Part shown: positions 25,669-37,400 of the stretch, in pieces
Layout: each line of letters opens with the position of its first letter
Position numbering within the stretch: position 1 is the stretch's first letter
NCBI RefSeq assembly: GCF_029714945.1
Contig: NZ_CP121634.1
Coordinates: forward strand, 9,304,453-9,368,452
Reading direction: 5' to 3'
Length of the DNA: 64,000 nt
Source: Bradyrhizobium sp. CIAT3101
Lineage (GTDB): Bacteria; Pseudomonadota; Alphaproteobacteria; Rhizobiales; Xanthobacteraceae
Notes under the pieces: model-generated
Seen by the model: only the letters and a program-made list of their open reading frames with translations
What the model was told of the DNA's origin: nothing
Databases searched by the model: none
Program-made: the position numbers and the translations under genes

Positions 25669-27414
25669 ATGAATTCTATGAACGACAATGCATATAACGG
25701 CGCGAGTGAAGCCGAACTCGGATTCCTCAAGGAAATCGTTAGAATGCTGCCTGCCGGCCTGACCGTGCAGGACGCGCAAGGCAAACTTCTCCTGGTTAAC
25801 GATGTCGCGGCCGCCCAGCTCGGAATGGACGGGAGCCGTCCGTCACCCGATCTCGCACAGCGCCGCGAGGCCTGCGAGCGCGCGCTGAGGGCCGGACAGC
25901 CGGTCACCTCCGAAGAAGCGCTGCAGGACGGCGCCGCACGGCAGGTGCTGCTGACCACCCATCGACCGATCCAGTTCGCCGGGCGCGAGCTCTTGATCTC
26001 GGCCTCCGCCGACATCACCGAACAGAAGAATTTCGAGGACCAGCTGTTTCGCTCGGCCTATTTCGACGAGCTGACCGGCCTGCCCTCGCGGCGCGTGATC
26101 GAGCATCGCGCCAACGGCCTGCTGGCGCGCAATGGCAGCGGCGAACGCTTTGCGCTGGCCTTCCTCGACGTCGACAATTTCAAGCACATCAACGACTATT
26201 ACGGCCACGCCGTCGGCGACGCGCTGCTGGTCGAGCTCTCGAAGCGGCTCGGCCGCGACCTGCGCGATTCCGACATGTTGTCGCGCATCTCCGGTGATGA
26301 ATTCCTGTTGCTGCTCTCCCCGATCCAGAGCCAGGAGGAAGTCGCCGAATTCATGCAATCGACGCTGGAGCGGCTGACCGCGCCGTTCTTCATCGACAAT
26401 TCGGAACTCTTCGCCTCCACCTCGGTCGGCATCAGCCTCTATCCCGACCACGGCCGCAGCTTCGAGACACTGCGCCAGAACGCCGACATCGCGATGTACC
26501 GCATCAAGAACGACGGCAAGGGAATGGCCGCGTTCTTCGACGCCGGCATGGAGCGCGAAGCCCTGGCGCGAATGAAGATCGAACAGTCGCTGCGGCTCGC
26601 CATTCTCGAAAAGCGCTTCTGCTGCGCTTTCCAGTCCAAGGTCGACATCCGCACGCAAGCCGTGAAGGGCATCGAGGCGCTGGTGCGCCTGCGCGACGAC
26701 GAGGGCGTGATCCAGGCGCCGGGCTCGTTCATCAATCTGGCGAGCGAGCTCGGGCTGATCGACGAATTGACCCATCTCGTGCTGGCCGAGATCGTCAAGT
26801 CGATCGACCTGATCAACGACACCTTTGGCGCGGAAGCGACCATCAGCATCAACGTCGCCGCCAAGCAGGCCGGCAATCCCGAGTTCATGCGGACTTTCGC
26901 CCAAGCGCTCGAAGATACCGGCTTTCCCCAGCGCTTCATGATCGAGGTGACCGAAGAGGCCTTCGTCGCCGGGAATCATTTCCAGAACGAAATCCTGCCG
27001 ATGTTCCGCAAGCTCGGCGTCGGCATCTCGATCGACGATTTCGGCACCGGCTATTCGTCGCTGTCGGCACTGGCCGATATCACCGCCGACGAGATCAAGA
27101 TCGACCGCTCCTTCATCACCGACATCCATAAGCGCCCGCGCAGCCAGGGCATTTTGCGCGCGATCGAGTCCTTGAGCGAAGCGCTCGGCATGACCGTCAT
27201 CGCCGAGGGCCTCGAATCCTACGAGGAACTCGCCTATCTCCAGGCCGCGACCAAGATCCGCTACGCGCAGGGCTATTATTTCGCCCGGCCGATCTTCCTC
27301 GAGGAACTCAAGCTCGCCACGCCTGCCTCGAGCGAGTCCCGCGGCAGCGTCTCCGCCCGCCCGATGCAGCACAACCGCCAGGGCTATTCGCGGGCAAGCG
27401 GGTATCGGCGGTAA
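25669..27414 (+). CDS. PAS-GGDEF-EAL cyclic di-GMP signalling protein
   Basis: The 581-residue protein has an N-terminal PAS domain (about 15-115), then GGDEF and EAL domains. The cyclase motif is SGDEF (SRISGDEFLLLL), a tolerated variant, and the RxxD inhibitory site (RDSD) lies five residues before it. The phosphodiesterase residues all look present: IEALVRL, NVAAKQ, IEVTEEA, DDFGTGYSS, EIKIDRSF and IAEGLES. Both activities are possible, with EAL likely competent. No membrane segment is seen. Start ATG 25669 or 25678; neither has a strong ribosome site. Confidence 0.92.
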   Translation: MNSMNDNAYNGASEAELGFLKEIVRMLPAGLTVQDAQGKLLLVNDVAAAQLGMDGSRPSPDLAQRREACERALRAGQPVTSEEALQDGAARQVLLTTHRPIQFAGRELLISASADITEQKNFEDQLFRSAYFDELTGLPSRRVIEHRANGLLARNGSGERFALAFLDVDNFKHINDYYGHAVGDALLVELSKRLGRDLRDSDMLSRISGDEFLLLLSPIQSQEEVAEFMQSTLERLTAPFFIDNSELFASTSVGISLYPDHGRSFETLRQNADIAMYRIKNDGKGMAAFFDAGMEREALARMKIEQSLRLAILEKRFCCAFQSKVDIRTQAVKGIEALVRLRDDEGVIQAPGSFINLASELGLIDELTHLVLAEIVKSIDLINDTFGAEATISINVAAKQAGNPEFMRTFAQALEDTGFPQRFMIEVTEEAFVAGNHFQNEILPMFRKLGVGISIDDFGTGYSSLSALADITADEIKIDRSFITDIHKRPRSQGILRAIESLSEALGMTVIAEGLESYEELAYLQAATKIRYAQGYYFARPIFLEELKLATPASSESRGSVSARPMQHNRQGYSRASGYRR

Positions 27415-27517
27415 GCGCGCTCTGTGTGTGGCATCAGCGTTAACCCCGTCACACCGATTCCCCTTTGAAATTGCTGCACTTTTGGTAGTAATCAGGCGGA
27501 CCTCCCCGAGGCACGCC

Positions 27518-28960
<1,443 letters not shown>

Positions 28961-29294
28961 GTTTCGAGACGGGAGATGTCTGGAGTCTCGGACTCCTGAC
29001 ATCCCGACTCCGGCTCTCGCCTGCGGCCTCGCCGGCGTTTATGCCGCATTTTCAGCCGCTCGCGCACAAAGCTCCGCGTCTGGCGCGGGGCTTGCTCTGG
29101 GCCTGCGAGAGGAAACGCATGGGCTGATGCAAAACGCGGCATCGCGACTTCGCGCGCGCCGCGTCTGCACCACGCGCACGTCAACAGACTGTCACATGCA
29201 CCTCATGCAAGCTCCGGCGGAAGGTGGAATTGCAATGTCTGCACATGTGTGCAAATCGCTGTGACCAAGGCAGTTCATTCAGGGAGGACCCACC
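28961..29294. other. Upstream region of the Liv-type operon
   Basis: This gap separates the sigma-54 activator from the binding-protein gene. It contains an inverted pair TCGAGACGGGAGATGTC / GGAGTCTCGGACTCC just after the activator stop, and a GGGAGGA ribosome site before 29295. I looked for a GG-N10-GC sigma-54 promoter. The closest, around 29216-29235 (GGTGGAATTGCAAT), has a spacing one base too long, so I do not claim it. Confidence 0.4.
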
Positions 29295-30479
29295 GTGCGT
29301 CGATCGCTCATTCTCACAGCAGCCATCATGGGCTTGGCCGCGAGCAGCTCCGCGCGTGCCGATGACCTCAAGGTCGCGCTGATCTACGGCAAGACCGGTC
29401 CGCTGGAAGCCTATGCCAAGCAAACCGAAACCGGCCTGCAGATGGGCTTTGAATACGCCACCAAAGGCACCATGATGCTCGACGGTCGCAAGATCGTCAT
29501 CGTCACCAAGGACGACCAGGGCAAGCCGGACCTGTCGAAGGCCGCGCTCGCGGAAGCCTATCAGGACGACAAGGCCGACATCGCGATCGGCACGACCTCG
29601 TCGGCGGCGGCGCTCGCCATTCTCCCCGTCGCCGAGGAGAACAAGAAGATTCTGATCGTCGAGCCCGCGGTCGCGGACCAGATTACCGGCGAGAAGTGGA
29701 ATCGCTACATCTTCCGCACGGCGCGCAACTCGTCGCAGGACGCGATCTCCAACGCGGTCGCGATCGGCAAGCAGGGCGTCACCGTCGCGACGCTGGCGCA
29801 GGACAACGCCTTCGGCCGCGACGGCGTCGCCGCTTTCCGGGATGCGCTGGCCAAGACCGGCGCGACACTCGCGGCCGAGGAATATGCCCCCGCCAACACG
29901 ACCGACTTCACCGCCATCGGACAACGCCTGTTCGACGCGCTGAAGGACAAGCCGGGCCGCAAGATCATCTGGATGATCTGGGCCGGCGCCGGCAACCCGC
30001 CGTCCAAGCTTCAGGACATGGACCCGAAGCGTTACGGCATCGAGCTCTCGACCGGCGGCAACATCCTGCCGGCGCTCGCGGCCTATAAGGGCATGCCGGG
30101 CATGGAAGGCGCGACCTATTACTACTACGACATCCCGAAGAACCCGGTGAACGACTGGCTCGTCGCCGAGCACCAGAAGCGCTTCAACGCGCCGCCGGAC
30201 TTCTTCACCGCGGGCGGCTTTGCGGCTGCGATGTCCGTCGTCGCCGCCGTCACCAAGGCGAAGTCGACCGATACCGAGAAGCTGATCACGGCGATGGAAG
30301 GCCTGGAGTTCGACACGCCGAAGGGCAAGATGGTGTTCCGGAAAGAAGACCATCAGGCGCTGCAGAGCATGTATCACTTCAAGGTCAAGGTCGATCCGAA
30401 CGTGGCCTGGGCCGTGCTCGAGCCGGTGCGCGAGCTGAAGATCGAGGACATGGACGTTCCGGTCAAGAACAAGCGCTGA
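29295..30479 (+). CDS. ABC transporter substrate-binding protein (branched-chain amino acid type)
   Basis: The 394-residue periplasmic protein has a clear Sec signal peptide (MRRSLILTAAIMGLAASSSARA, cleaved before DDLKVAL). The Peripla_BP_6 fold is shown by ALIYGKTGPLEAYAKQTETG, AIGTTSSAAALAILPVAEENK and FRTARNSSQDA. It delivers ligand to the transporter encoded just downstream. The family includes amino acid, amide and aromatic-acid binders, so the ligand is open. The start codon at 29295 is a GTG (GTGCGTCGATCG) with GGGAGGA upstream. Confidence 0.93.
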   Translation: MRRSLILTAAIMGLAASSSARADDLKVALIYGKTGPLEAYAKQTETGLQMGFEYATKGTMMLDGRKIVIVTKDDQGKPDLSKAALAEAYQDDKADIAIGTTSSAAALAILPVAEENKKILIVEPAVADQITGEKWNRYIFRTARNSSQDAISNAVAIGKQGVTVATLAQDNAFGRDGVAAFRDALAKTGATLAAEEYAPANTTDFTAIGQRLFDALKDKPGRKIIWMIWAGAGNPPSKLQDMDPKRYGIELSTGGNILPALAAYKGMPGMEGATYYYYDIPKNPVNDWLVAEHQKRFNAPPDFFTAGGFAAAMSVVAAVTKAKSTDTEKLITAMEGLEFDTPKGKMVFRKEDHQALQSMYHFKVKVDPNVAWAVLEPVRELKIEDMDVPVKNKR

Positions 30480-30481
30480 GT

Positions 30482-30608
30482 TGCCACCTCTCCCATAGGG
30501 AGAGGTCGCGCCGAAGGCGCGGGTGAGGGGTTTCGTCCTCTCGTGGGACCTGAGCCCCCTCACCCGATTTGCTGCGCAAATCGACCTCTCCCCTCCGGGG
30601 AGAGGTGA
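30482..30608. repeat. Family D repeat, copy D2
   Basis: The element has arms CACCTCTCCC / GGGAGAGGT and, mirrored, CGACCTCTCCCC / GGGGAGAGGTG, with GGGTGAGGGG and CCCCTCACCC between. It sits inside the Liv operon, between the binding protein and the first ATPase, where it could lower downstream expression relative to the binding protein. Confidence 0.75.
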
Positions 30609-30636
30609 ACCGAGAGACCCAACCCGGCTTGCAAGA

Positions 30637-31413
30637 ATGACGCTGACCCTCGAGACCCGCGATCTCACCATCCGCTTCGGCGGCCATGTCGCAGTCAACA
30701 ACGTCACCTGCACGTTCCGCCCCGGCGAGCTCACCGCGATCGTCGGGCCGAACGGCGCCGGCAAGACCACCTATTTCAACCTGATCTCGGGCCAGCTCCG
30801 CGCCTCCGCTGGCCACATCCTGTTCGACGGCACCGACATCACGGGCCACTCCGCGCCGCTGCGGACCCGCGCGGGTCTCGGGCGCGCGTTCCAGCTCACC
30901 AATCTCTTCCCGAACCTGACGGTCGAAGAGAACGTCCGCCTCGCAGTGCAGGCCGCCTCCGGCACCCATTACGACATGCTGCGGCCCTGGATGGTCCGCC
31001 GCGACCTGATCGCGCGCGCCGATGCCATTCTCGACCAGGTCGCGCTCGGCAATCGCCGCGGCGTCGCCGCGACGGTGCTGTCGCATGGCGACCAGCGCAA
31101 GCTCGAGGTCGCGCTGATGATCGCGCTCGAGCCGAAAGTGTTCATGTTCGACAAGCCGACCGCCGGCATGAGCATCGACGAGGTGCCGGTCGTGCTGAAC
31201 CTGATCGCGCAGCTCAAGCAGGACAAGAGCAAGATCATCCTGCTCGTCGAGCACAAGATGGACGTGGTCCGTTCGCTCGCCGACCGCATCATCGTGTTGC
31301 ATAACGGCCAGCTGGTCGCCGACGGGCCGCCGGCCGAAGTGATCGCCTCGCCGATCGTGCAGGAAGCCTATCTCGGCGTGTCACCCAAGAAAGCGTCAGA
31401 GGGCGCAGCATGA
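30637..31413 (+). CDS. livG: LivG-type ABC ATPase with altered Walker B
   Basis: The 258-residue ATPase has Walker A GPNGAGKTTYF, Q-loop FQLTNLFPNLTV, signature LSHGDQRKLE and switch LVEHKMD. The Walker B region reads VFMFDKPTAGMS. The catalytic glutamate after the aspartate is Lys173 (codon AAG at 31153-31155), which would normally disable hydrolysis at that site. The start ATG 30637 follows the family D repeat. It pairs with LivF (31410-32132), with which it overlaps by four bases. The gene symbol is used in the general family sense. Confidence 0.9.
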   Translation: MTLTLETRDLTIRFGGHVAVNNVTCTFRPGELTAIVGPNGAGKTTYFNLISGQLRASAGHILFDGTDITGHSAPLRTRAGLGRAFQLTNLFPNLTVEENVRLAVQAASGTHYDMLRPWMVRRDLIARADAILDQVALGNRRGVAATVLSHGDQRKLEVALMIALEPKVFMFDKPTAGMSIDEVPVVLNLIAQLKQDKSKIILLVEHKMDVVRSLADRIIVLHNGQLVADGPPAEVIASPIVQEAYLGVSPKKASEGAA

Positions 31414-32132
31414 CCGATCTCCTCAAACTCTCCGGCGTGCACACCCATATCGGCCGCTACCACATCCTGCAGGGCATCGATCTCACGGTGCCGCAAGGGC
31501 AAGTCACGATGCTGCTCGGCCGCAACGGCGCCGGCAAGACCACGACGCTGCGCACCATCATGGGTCTGTGGCAGGCCTCCTCCGGCGAGATCAGCCTCAG
31601 TGGCGAGCGCATCGAGAGCCGCGCCACGCCCGACATTGCGCGTCTCGGCGTCGGCTATGTGCCGGAAAGCATGGCGGTGTTCGCCGATCTCACGGTGAAG
31701 GAGAATCTCGTCCTCGCCGCCCGCGACGCGCCGATGGACGACAAGCAGCTGGAATGGATCTTCGGCTTCTTCCCCGCGCTGCGCCGGTTCTGGCTGTCGC
31801 GGGCGGGCAGCCTCTCGGGCGGTCAGAAGCAGATGCTGTCGATCGCGCGCGCGATCATCGAGCCGCGCAAGCTGCTATTGATCGACGAGCCGACCAAGGG
31901 GCTGGCGCCCGCCATCGTCATGGCGCTGATCGAGTGCCTGAAGGAGATCAAGCGCAAGGGCGCGACGATCCTGCTGGTCGAGCAGAATTTCTTTGCCGCC
32001 CGCGAGCTCGGCGACAATGTGCTGGTGATGGACAACGGCACCATCGTCCACCGCGGCGAGATGGCGGCCTTGGCCTCCGACGTACCATTGCAAGAGCGGC
32101 TGCTCGGCCTGAGCCTGGAGGCACATCAGTGA
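31410..32132 (+). CDS. livF: LivF-type ABC ATPase
   Basis: The 240-residue ATPase has Walker A GRNGAGKTTTLR, Q-loop YVPESMAVFADLTV, signature SLSGGQKQML, an intact Walker B LLLIDEPTKGLAP and switch LVEQNFF. It overlaps livG by ATGA and the following permease by GTGA, showing tight translational coupling. It is the second nucleotide-binding subunit of the importer. Its catalytic glutamate is intact, in contrast to LivG. Confidence 0.94.
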   Translation: MTDLLKLSGVHTHIGRYHILQGIDLTVPQGQVTMLLGRNGAGKTTTLRTIMGLWQASSGEISLSGERIESRATPDIARLGVGYVPESMAVFADLTVKENLVLAARDAPMDDKQLEWIFGFFPALRRFWLSRAGSLSGGQKQMLSIARAIIEPRKLLLIDEPTKGLAPAIVMALIECLKEIKRKGATILLVEQNFFAARELGDNVLVMDNGTIVHRGEMAALASDVPLQERLLGLSLEAHQ

Positions 32133-33139
32133 CTGACCTCGCCGCCACCGATCCGCTGCCCAAGCCGAAGCGCGACATCGCACCGATCCTGCTGCCGATC
32201 GCGCTGGCGCTTCTCGTGATTCCGCTGATCGGCTCGCCCTCAACCTGGCTGACGTTGACCGCGGCAAGTCTCGCCATGGGCATGATGATCTTCATCATGG
32301 CCTCGGGGTTGACGCTGGTGTTCGGCCTGATGGACGTGTTGAATTTCGGCCACGGCGCTTTCATCGCGGTCGGCGCCTATATTGCAACGCTGGTGTTCGC
32401 GCCGTTCGCCGCCTCCGTGCAGGCGGATTCGCTGTGGGTGAACCTCGCGGTGCTGGCGCCGGCGGCACTGCTGTCGATGGCGGTCTCCGGCGCGCTCGGC
32501 CTGGTCGTCGAGCGCGTGCTGATCCTTCCCGTGTACGGCCAGCACCTGAAGCAGATCCTGATGACGACGGGCGGCCTGATCGTCGCCGAGCAGACGCTCT
32601 ATGCGCTGTGGGGGCCGCAGATCATCCCGATGCCGCTGCCGACCTCGCTACGCGGCTCCTTCATCCTCGGCGACGTCGCGATCGCCAAATACCGCGTGCT
32701 CGCGACGCTGATCGGGCTTGCCGTCTTCATCGCGATCCAGCTCGTGCTCAACCGCACCAAGCTCGGCCTTCTGATCCGCGCCGGCGTCGAGAACCGCGAG
32801 ATGGTCGAAGCGCTCGGCTATCGCATCCGCCGCCTGTTCCTCGGCGTGTTCATGACGGGCTCGGCGCTCGCCGGCCTCGGCGGCGTGATGTGGGCGCTCT
32901 ATCGCGAGCAGGTCCACGCTTCGATGAGCGACGAGCTCACCGTCCTGATTTTCGTCGTCGTCATCATCGGCGGCCTTGGCTCTATCGGCGGCTGCTTCAT
33001 CGGCGCGATCCTGGTGGCGATGGTTGCCAATTACGGCGGCTTCCTGGTGCCGAAACTCGCTCTCGTCTCCAACATCCTGCTGATGGTCGCCATTCTGATG
33101 TGGCGGCCGCGCGGCCTCTATGCGGTGACCAGCCGATGA
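32129..33139 (+). CDS. livH: LivH-type ABC permease
   Basis: The 336-residue integral membrane protein has about eight hydrophobic segments. It includes GLTLVFGLMDVLNFGHGAF, the LivH hallmark, and RTKLGLLIRAGVENREMVEALG, the coupling-helix region. I take the GTG at 32129 as start because it overlaps the livF stop as GTGA and gives a standard N-terminus (MTDLAATDP). The C-terminus overlaps livM by ATGA. Confidence 0.92.
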   Translation: MTDLAATDPLPKPKRDIAPILLPIALALLVIPLIGSPSTWLTLTAASLAMGMMIFIMASGLTLVFGLMDVLNFGHGAFIAVGAYIATLVFAPFAASVQADSLWVNLAVLAPAALLSMAVSGALGLVVERVLILPVYGQHLKQILMTTGGLIVAEQTLYALWGPQIIPMPLPTSLRGSFILGDVAIAKYRVLATLIGLAVFIAIQLVLNRTKLGLLIRAGVENREMVEALGYRIRRLFLGVFMTGSALAGLGGVMWALYREQVHASMSDELTVLIFVVVIIGGLGSIGGCFIGAILVAMVANYGGFLVPKLALVSNILLMVAILMWRPRGLYAVTSR

Positions 33140-34221
33140 TGATCCTGTCGGGCGATCCGCCGCGGAGCCGCGTGCTCACACTCGTTCTCGTCGTCATCAT
33201 CCTGGCGCTGGCGGCAACGCCGTTCCTGTTCCCCGGCGCGAAAGCGCTGAACGTCGCCGCCAAGATCTGCGTCTTTGCCGCGCTGGTCGCCTCCTACGAT
33301 CTGCTGCTCGGCTATACCGGCTCGGTGTCGTTCGCCCACACCATGTTCTACGGCATCGGCAGTTACGCCATCGCGATCGCGCTCTATGGCATGGGTCCGA
33401 ACTGGGCCGCGGTCGCCACCGGCGTCGTCGTCGGCCTGCCGCTCGCCGCGCTGCTGGCGCTGGCCATCGGCCTGTTCTCGCTGCGGGTCGCCGCGATCTT
33501 CTTTGCCATGATCACGCTCGCCGTCGCCTCCGCCTTCCAGGTGCTGGCCTCGCAACTGTCCTGGCTCACCGGCGGCGAGGACGGGCGCAGCTTCCAGCTG
33601 CCCGAGCTATTGCGCCCCGGCACGGTGCTGATCTCCAAAAACCTGTTCGGCTTCGAGATCAACGGCCGCATCCTCACCTTCTATCTGGTGTTCGCCATCT
33701 CGGCGCTGATGATCCTAGCGCTGCTGCGCGTGGTGAACTCGCCGTTCGGCCGCGTGCTGCAGGCGATCCGCGAGAACCGTTTTCGCGCCGAGGCGCTCGG
33801 CTTCCGCACCGTCTTCCACCTCACCTACGCCAACTGCCTTGCGGCCCTGGTCGCCGCCAGCGCCGGCATCCTGAACGCGCTATGGCTCCGCTATGCCGGC
33901 CCGGACACCTCGCTGAGCTTCTCCATCATGCTGGACATTCTCCTGATGGTGGTGATCGGCGGCATGGGCACGATCTACGGCGCGATCATCGGCGCCACCA
34001 TCTTCATCCTCGCCCAGAACTATCTGCAATCGCTGATGGGCGTCGCCTCGAAGGCAGCGTCGGAGGCCGGCCTGCCGCTGCTGCCGGGATTGCTCCATCC
34101 CGACCGCTGGCTCCTCTGGCTCGGGCTCCTCTTCATTGCCAGCGTCTATTTCTTCCCGACCGGCGTGGTTGGGCGGCTGCGCCATTGCGGAGGCGACAAG
34201 AGCGCGGGCGCCTCGCATTAA
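33136..34221 (+). CDS. livM: LivM-type ABC permease
   Basis: The 361-residue integral membrane protein has about nine hydrophobic segments, with LLLGYTGSVSFAHTMFYGIG and SPFGRVLQAIRENRFRAEALG, the LivM landmarks. The start ATG at 33136 overlaps the livH stop; a second ATG follows immediately. It is the last gene of the five-gene import operon. The chain after this gene has no clear terminator. Confidence 0.93.
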   Translation: MMILSGDPPRSRVLTLVLVVIILALAATPFLFPGAKALNVAAKICVFAALVASYDLLLGYTGSVSFAHTMFYGIGSYAIAIALYGMGPNWAAVATGVVVGLPLAALLALAIGLFSLRVAAIFFAMITLAVASAFQVLASQLSWLTGGEDGRSFQLPELLRPGTVLISKNLFGFEINGRILTFYLVFAISALMILALLRVVNSPFGRVLQAIRENRFRAEALGFRTVFHLTYANCLAALVAASAGILNALWLRYAGPDTSLSFSIMLDILLMVVIGGMGTIYGAIIGATIFILAQNYLQSLMGVASKAASEAGLPLLPGLLHPDRWLLWLGLLFIASVYFFPTGVVGRLRHCGGDKSAGASH

Positions 34222-34405
34222 GCTTCGATTAACGATGCAGCGCAGCGCGTCGTGCAGGCGACGCACAACCGTGGCGTGACACGACACGGTTCCCGCGGGA
34301 GTGGATATCCGTAGTATTCCGCAACCGGTTTAAGCCATGGGTAACCGGCTTTCCTAAGCATTGCGCCATCTGTCCGTAGTATTTCTGCTCCTCCAGGGGA
34401 GTGGG

Positions 34406-37400
34406 ATGCGCCAGGTTTTTCGACAGATGGCAGCTGCAATGTTCCTGGCCGCAAAGGGCGGCTGGGACGCTGCCATGCGGCGCGGCCCCGTGCTGTGGCT
34501 GACACTCTCGGGCGCGTTGCTGGTCGCCGGCATTTTCGCAGTGACCGCGATGGCGGTTGGCGAATTTCGCGAGAAGACGCTCGTCAACCGCGAGCGCGAG
34601 CTGGAAAACACCGTGCAGCTGATCGCACGGCACTTCGATCAGCAGTTTGAAGATTCCGATGTCGTCGCCGCCGATCTGATCGGGCAGATGCACCTGCCGG
34701 ACATCACATCGCCGCAGATGTTCCGCGAGCGCATGTCGGGGCCCGAAGCCCGCCGGATGCTGCGAGGCAAGATCAGCGCGGTCTCCTATCTCGGCGACAT
34801 CGCGATCTACGATGCCGACGGCGAGATCATCAACTGGTCGCGGGCCCAGCCGCTGCCCAAGATCAACGTCTCCTCGCGAACCTATTTCCAGACCTTCAAA
34901 TCGAATCCCATGTCGGAGCCGGTGCTGCTGGAATCCGTGCGCAGCTACCTGATCGGCAAATGGACCACGATCGTGGCGCGGCGGCTGACCCTGCCGGACG
35001 GCACTTTCGTTGGCGCGATGGTGCGGCGGATCGATCCCGACAGCTATCAGCGTTATTTCGCCTCGGTCGCTCTGGCCGACGGCGCCGCCATCACGCTGTT
35101 CGACCGCGAAGGCACGATGCTGGCACGCTACCCGCATGTCGAGGAGATGATCGGGACCAACTACAAGAATGCTCCGCTGATGCGACAGGTGCTGGCCAGG
35201 GGCGGCCATCAGACACTTCGGGTCAAGAGCCCGGTCGACGGCGAGGACCGTTTGGGTTCAGCCGTCCCGCTGACTCATTTCCCGCTGGTCATCGTGGCGA
35301 CCAACACCATGTCGGCAGCGCTCGCCGACTGGCGGCAGCAAACCGGCTTCATGGTCACCACCGCAACGCTCTCGGCGACCGTGATCGCGCTGATCCTGTT
35401 CATGATCATCCGGCAGATCAACCGGCAGAACCGCGAGGCCCAGCAACGGCTGGAGGCGGAGCGACTGCGGCTCGACACCGCCCTCAACAACATGTCGCAG
35501 GGGCTGATCCTCTACGACGCCGACGGTTACATCGTCACCTGCAATCGCCGCTATGCCGACATGTTCGGCCTCTCCCACGACGTCATCAAGCCCGGCTGTC
35601 ACATCCACGAGGCGATGTACCATCGCAAGGAGCGCAACGCGTTCAGCGGCGACGTCGAAGCGTTTTGCGCCGAGGTCATGCGAGGCGTCGCCGAAGGCCA
35701 GGTCGCCACCAAACTGCATCAATTGCCGAACGGCCGTGCCTTCCAGGTCATCAACACGCCGCTCGCGCAGGGCGGATGGGTCGCCACGATCGAGGAGATC
35801 ACCGAGCGGCTCAATCTGGAGCAGGAGCGCGATCGCAACTACACGTTCCTCCGCGAGATCATCGACCATATCCCGTCGCAGATCACGGTGAAGGACGCCC
35901 GGACACGGCAATATCTGCTGATCAACAGCACCGCCGCAGAGCAATTCGGCCAATCGCGCGAAGCCATCGTCGGCAAGACCCCCTTCGACATCTACCCGGT
36001 CGACACCGCCAGGGTCGTCACCGACGACGACAGCAAGGCGCTGCAGACAATCGATGGATTGTCCAAGGACGAGCATGCCTGGCCGAGCCAGACCATGGGA
36101 TTGCGCTACATCACCTCGACCCGGATCGGCATCCGCGACAAGTCCGGCGAACCGCGCTACCTCATCAATGTCGTCGATGACGTGACCGAGCGGCGGCGCG
36201 CCGACGAGAAGATCGCGCATATGGCGCATTACGATGCGCTGACCGACCTGCCGAACCGCACGCTGTTCCGCGAGCAGATCGAGCGCGAGCTGGGGAAGGT
36301 CGCGGACGGCGCGCAGTTTGCGCTGCTCTATATCGACGTCGACGAATTCAAGGGCATCAACGATTCGCTCGGCCACCATGTCGGCGACGAGCTGCTGAAG
36401 GCGATCGCCGGCCGCATCCGCACCTGCCTCAAGCCGGGCGATCTGATCGCGCGGCTCGGCGGTGACGAGTTTGCCGTGATCCAGACCGGAATCGAATCGT
36501 CCGCCGACGTGCTCGCCTTCGTCACGCGGCTCCATGAAGCGATCCGCCGCCCCTATCACTGCCTCGGTCACCAGCTCTCCACCGACGCCAGCATCGGCAT
36601 CGCGATGGCGCCGCAGGACGGCGCCGATCTCGACCAGCTGATCAAGAACGCCGACCTCGCGATGTACGGTGCCAAGGCGGAAGGGCGGCGCACCTACCGC
36701 TTCTTCGTGCCGGCGATGGATGCGAGCGCCAAGGCCCGCCTCACCCTGGAGCAGGATCTGCGCCAGGCGCTGATCGACGGCGGCTTCGAGATTCACTACC
36801 AGCCGCTGGTCAATCTGCACTCGGGCGAAGTCTCCGGCTGCGAGGCGCTGCTGCGCTGGCGCCATCCGGAGCGCGGCATGGTCTCGCCGGCAGAATTCAT
36901 TCCGATCGCCGAGGATACCGGCCTGATCAACGAGATCGGCGACTGGGTGCTGCGCACGGCCTGCAACGAGGCCGCGACCTGGCCCGCCCATGTGCGCGTC
37001 GCCGTCAACGTCTCACCGGTGCAGCTGAAATGCGACACGCTGGCGCTGCGGATCGCCGGTGCCCTCGCCGCCTCCGGCCTGGAGCCGCGGCGGCTCGAGC
37101 TCGAGATCACCGAGGCCGTGCTGATCCGCGACGACGAAGCGGCTCTCTCGATCCTGCACCAGCTTCGCTCGATCGGCGTGCGTATCGCGCTCGACGATTT
37201 CGGCACCGGGTACTCCTCGCTGAGCTATCTGAAGCGCTTCCCGTTCGACAAGATCAAGATCGACCGCTGCTTCGTCGCCGACATCGCCGATTCCGGCGGA
37301 TCACCCGTGATCGTGCAGGCGGTGGTGAACATCGCCTCCGCCAGCAACATGACGACGGTGGCCGAAGGCGTCGAGACCGAAGCCCAGCGCGAGATGCTGC

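Noticed and set aside
29214..29240. Possible sigma-54 promoter before the Liv-type operon
   Set aside because: The GG and GC elements are spaced by 11 or 13 bases, not 10, so it does not meet the consensus.
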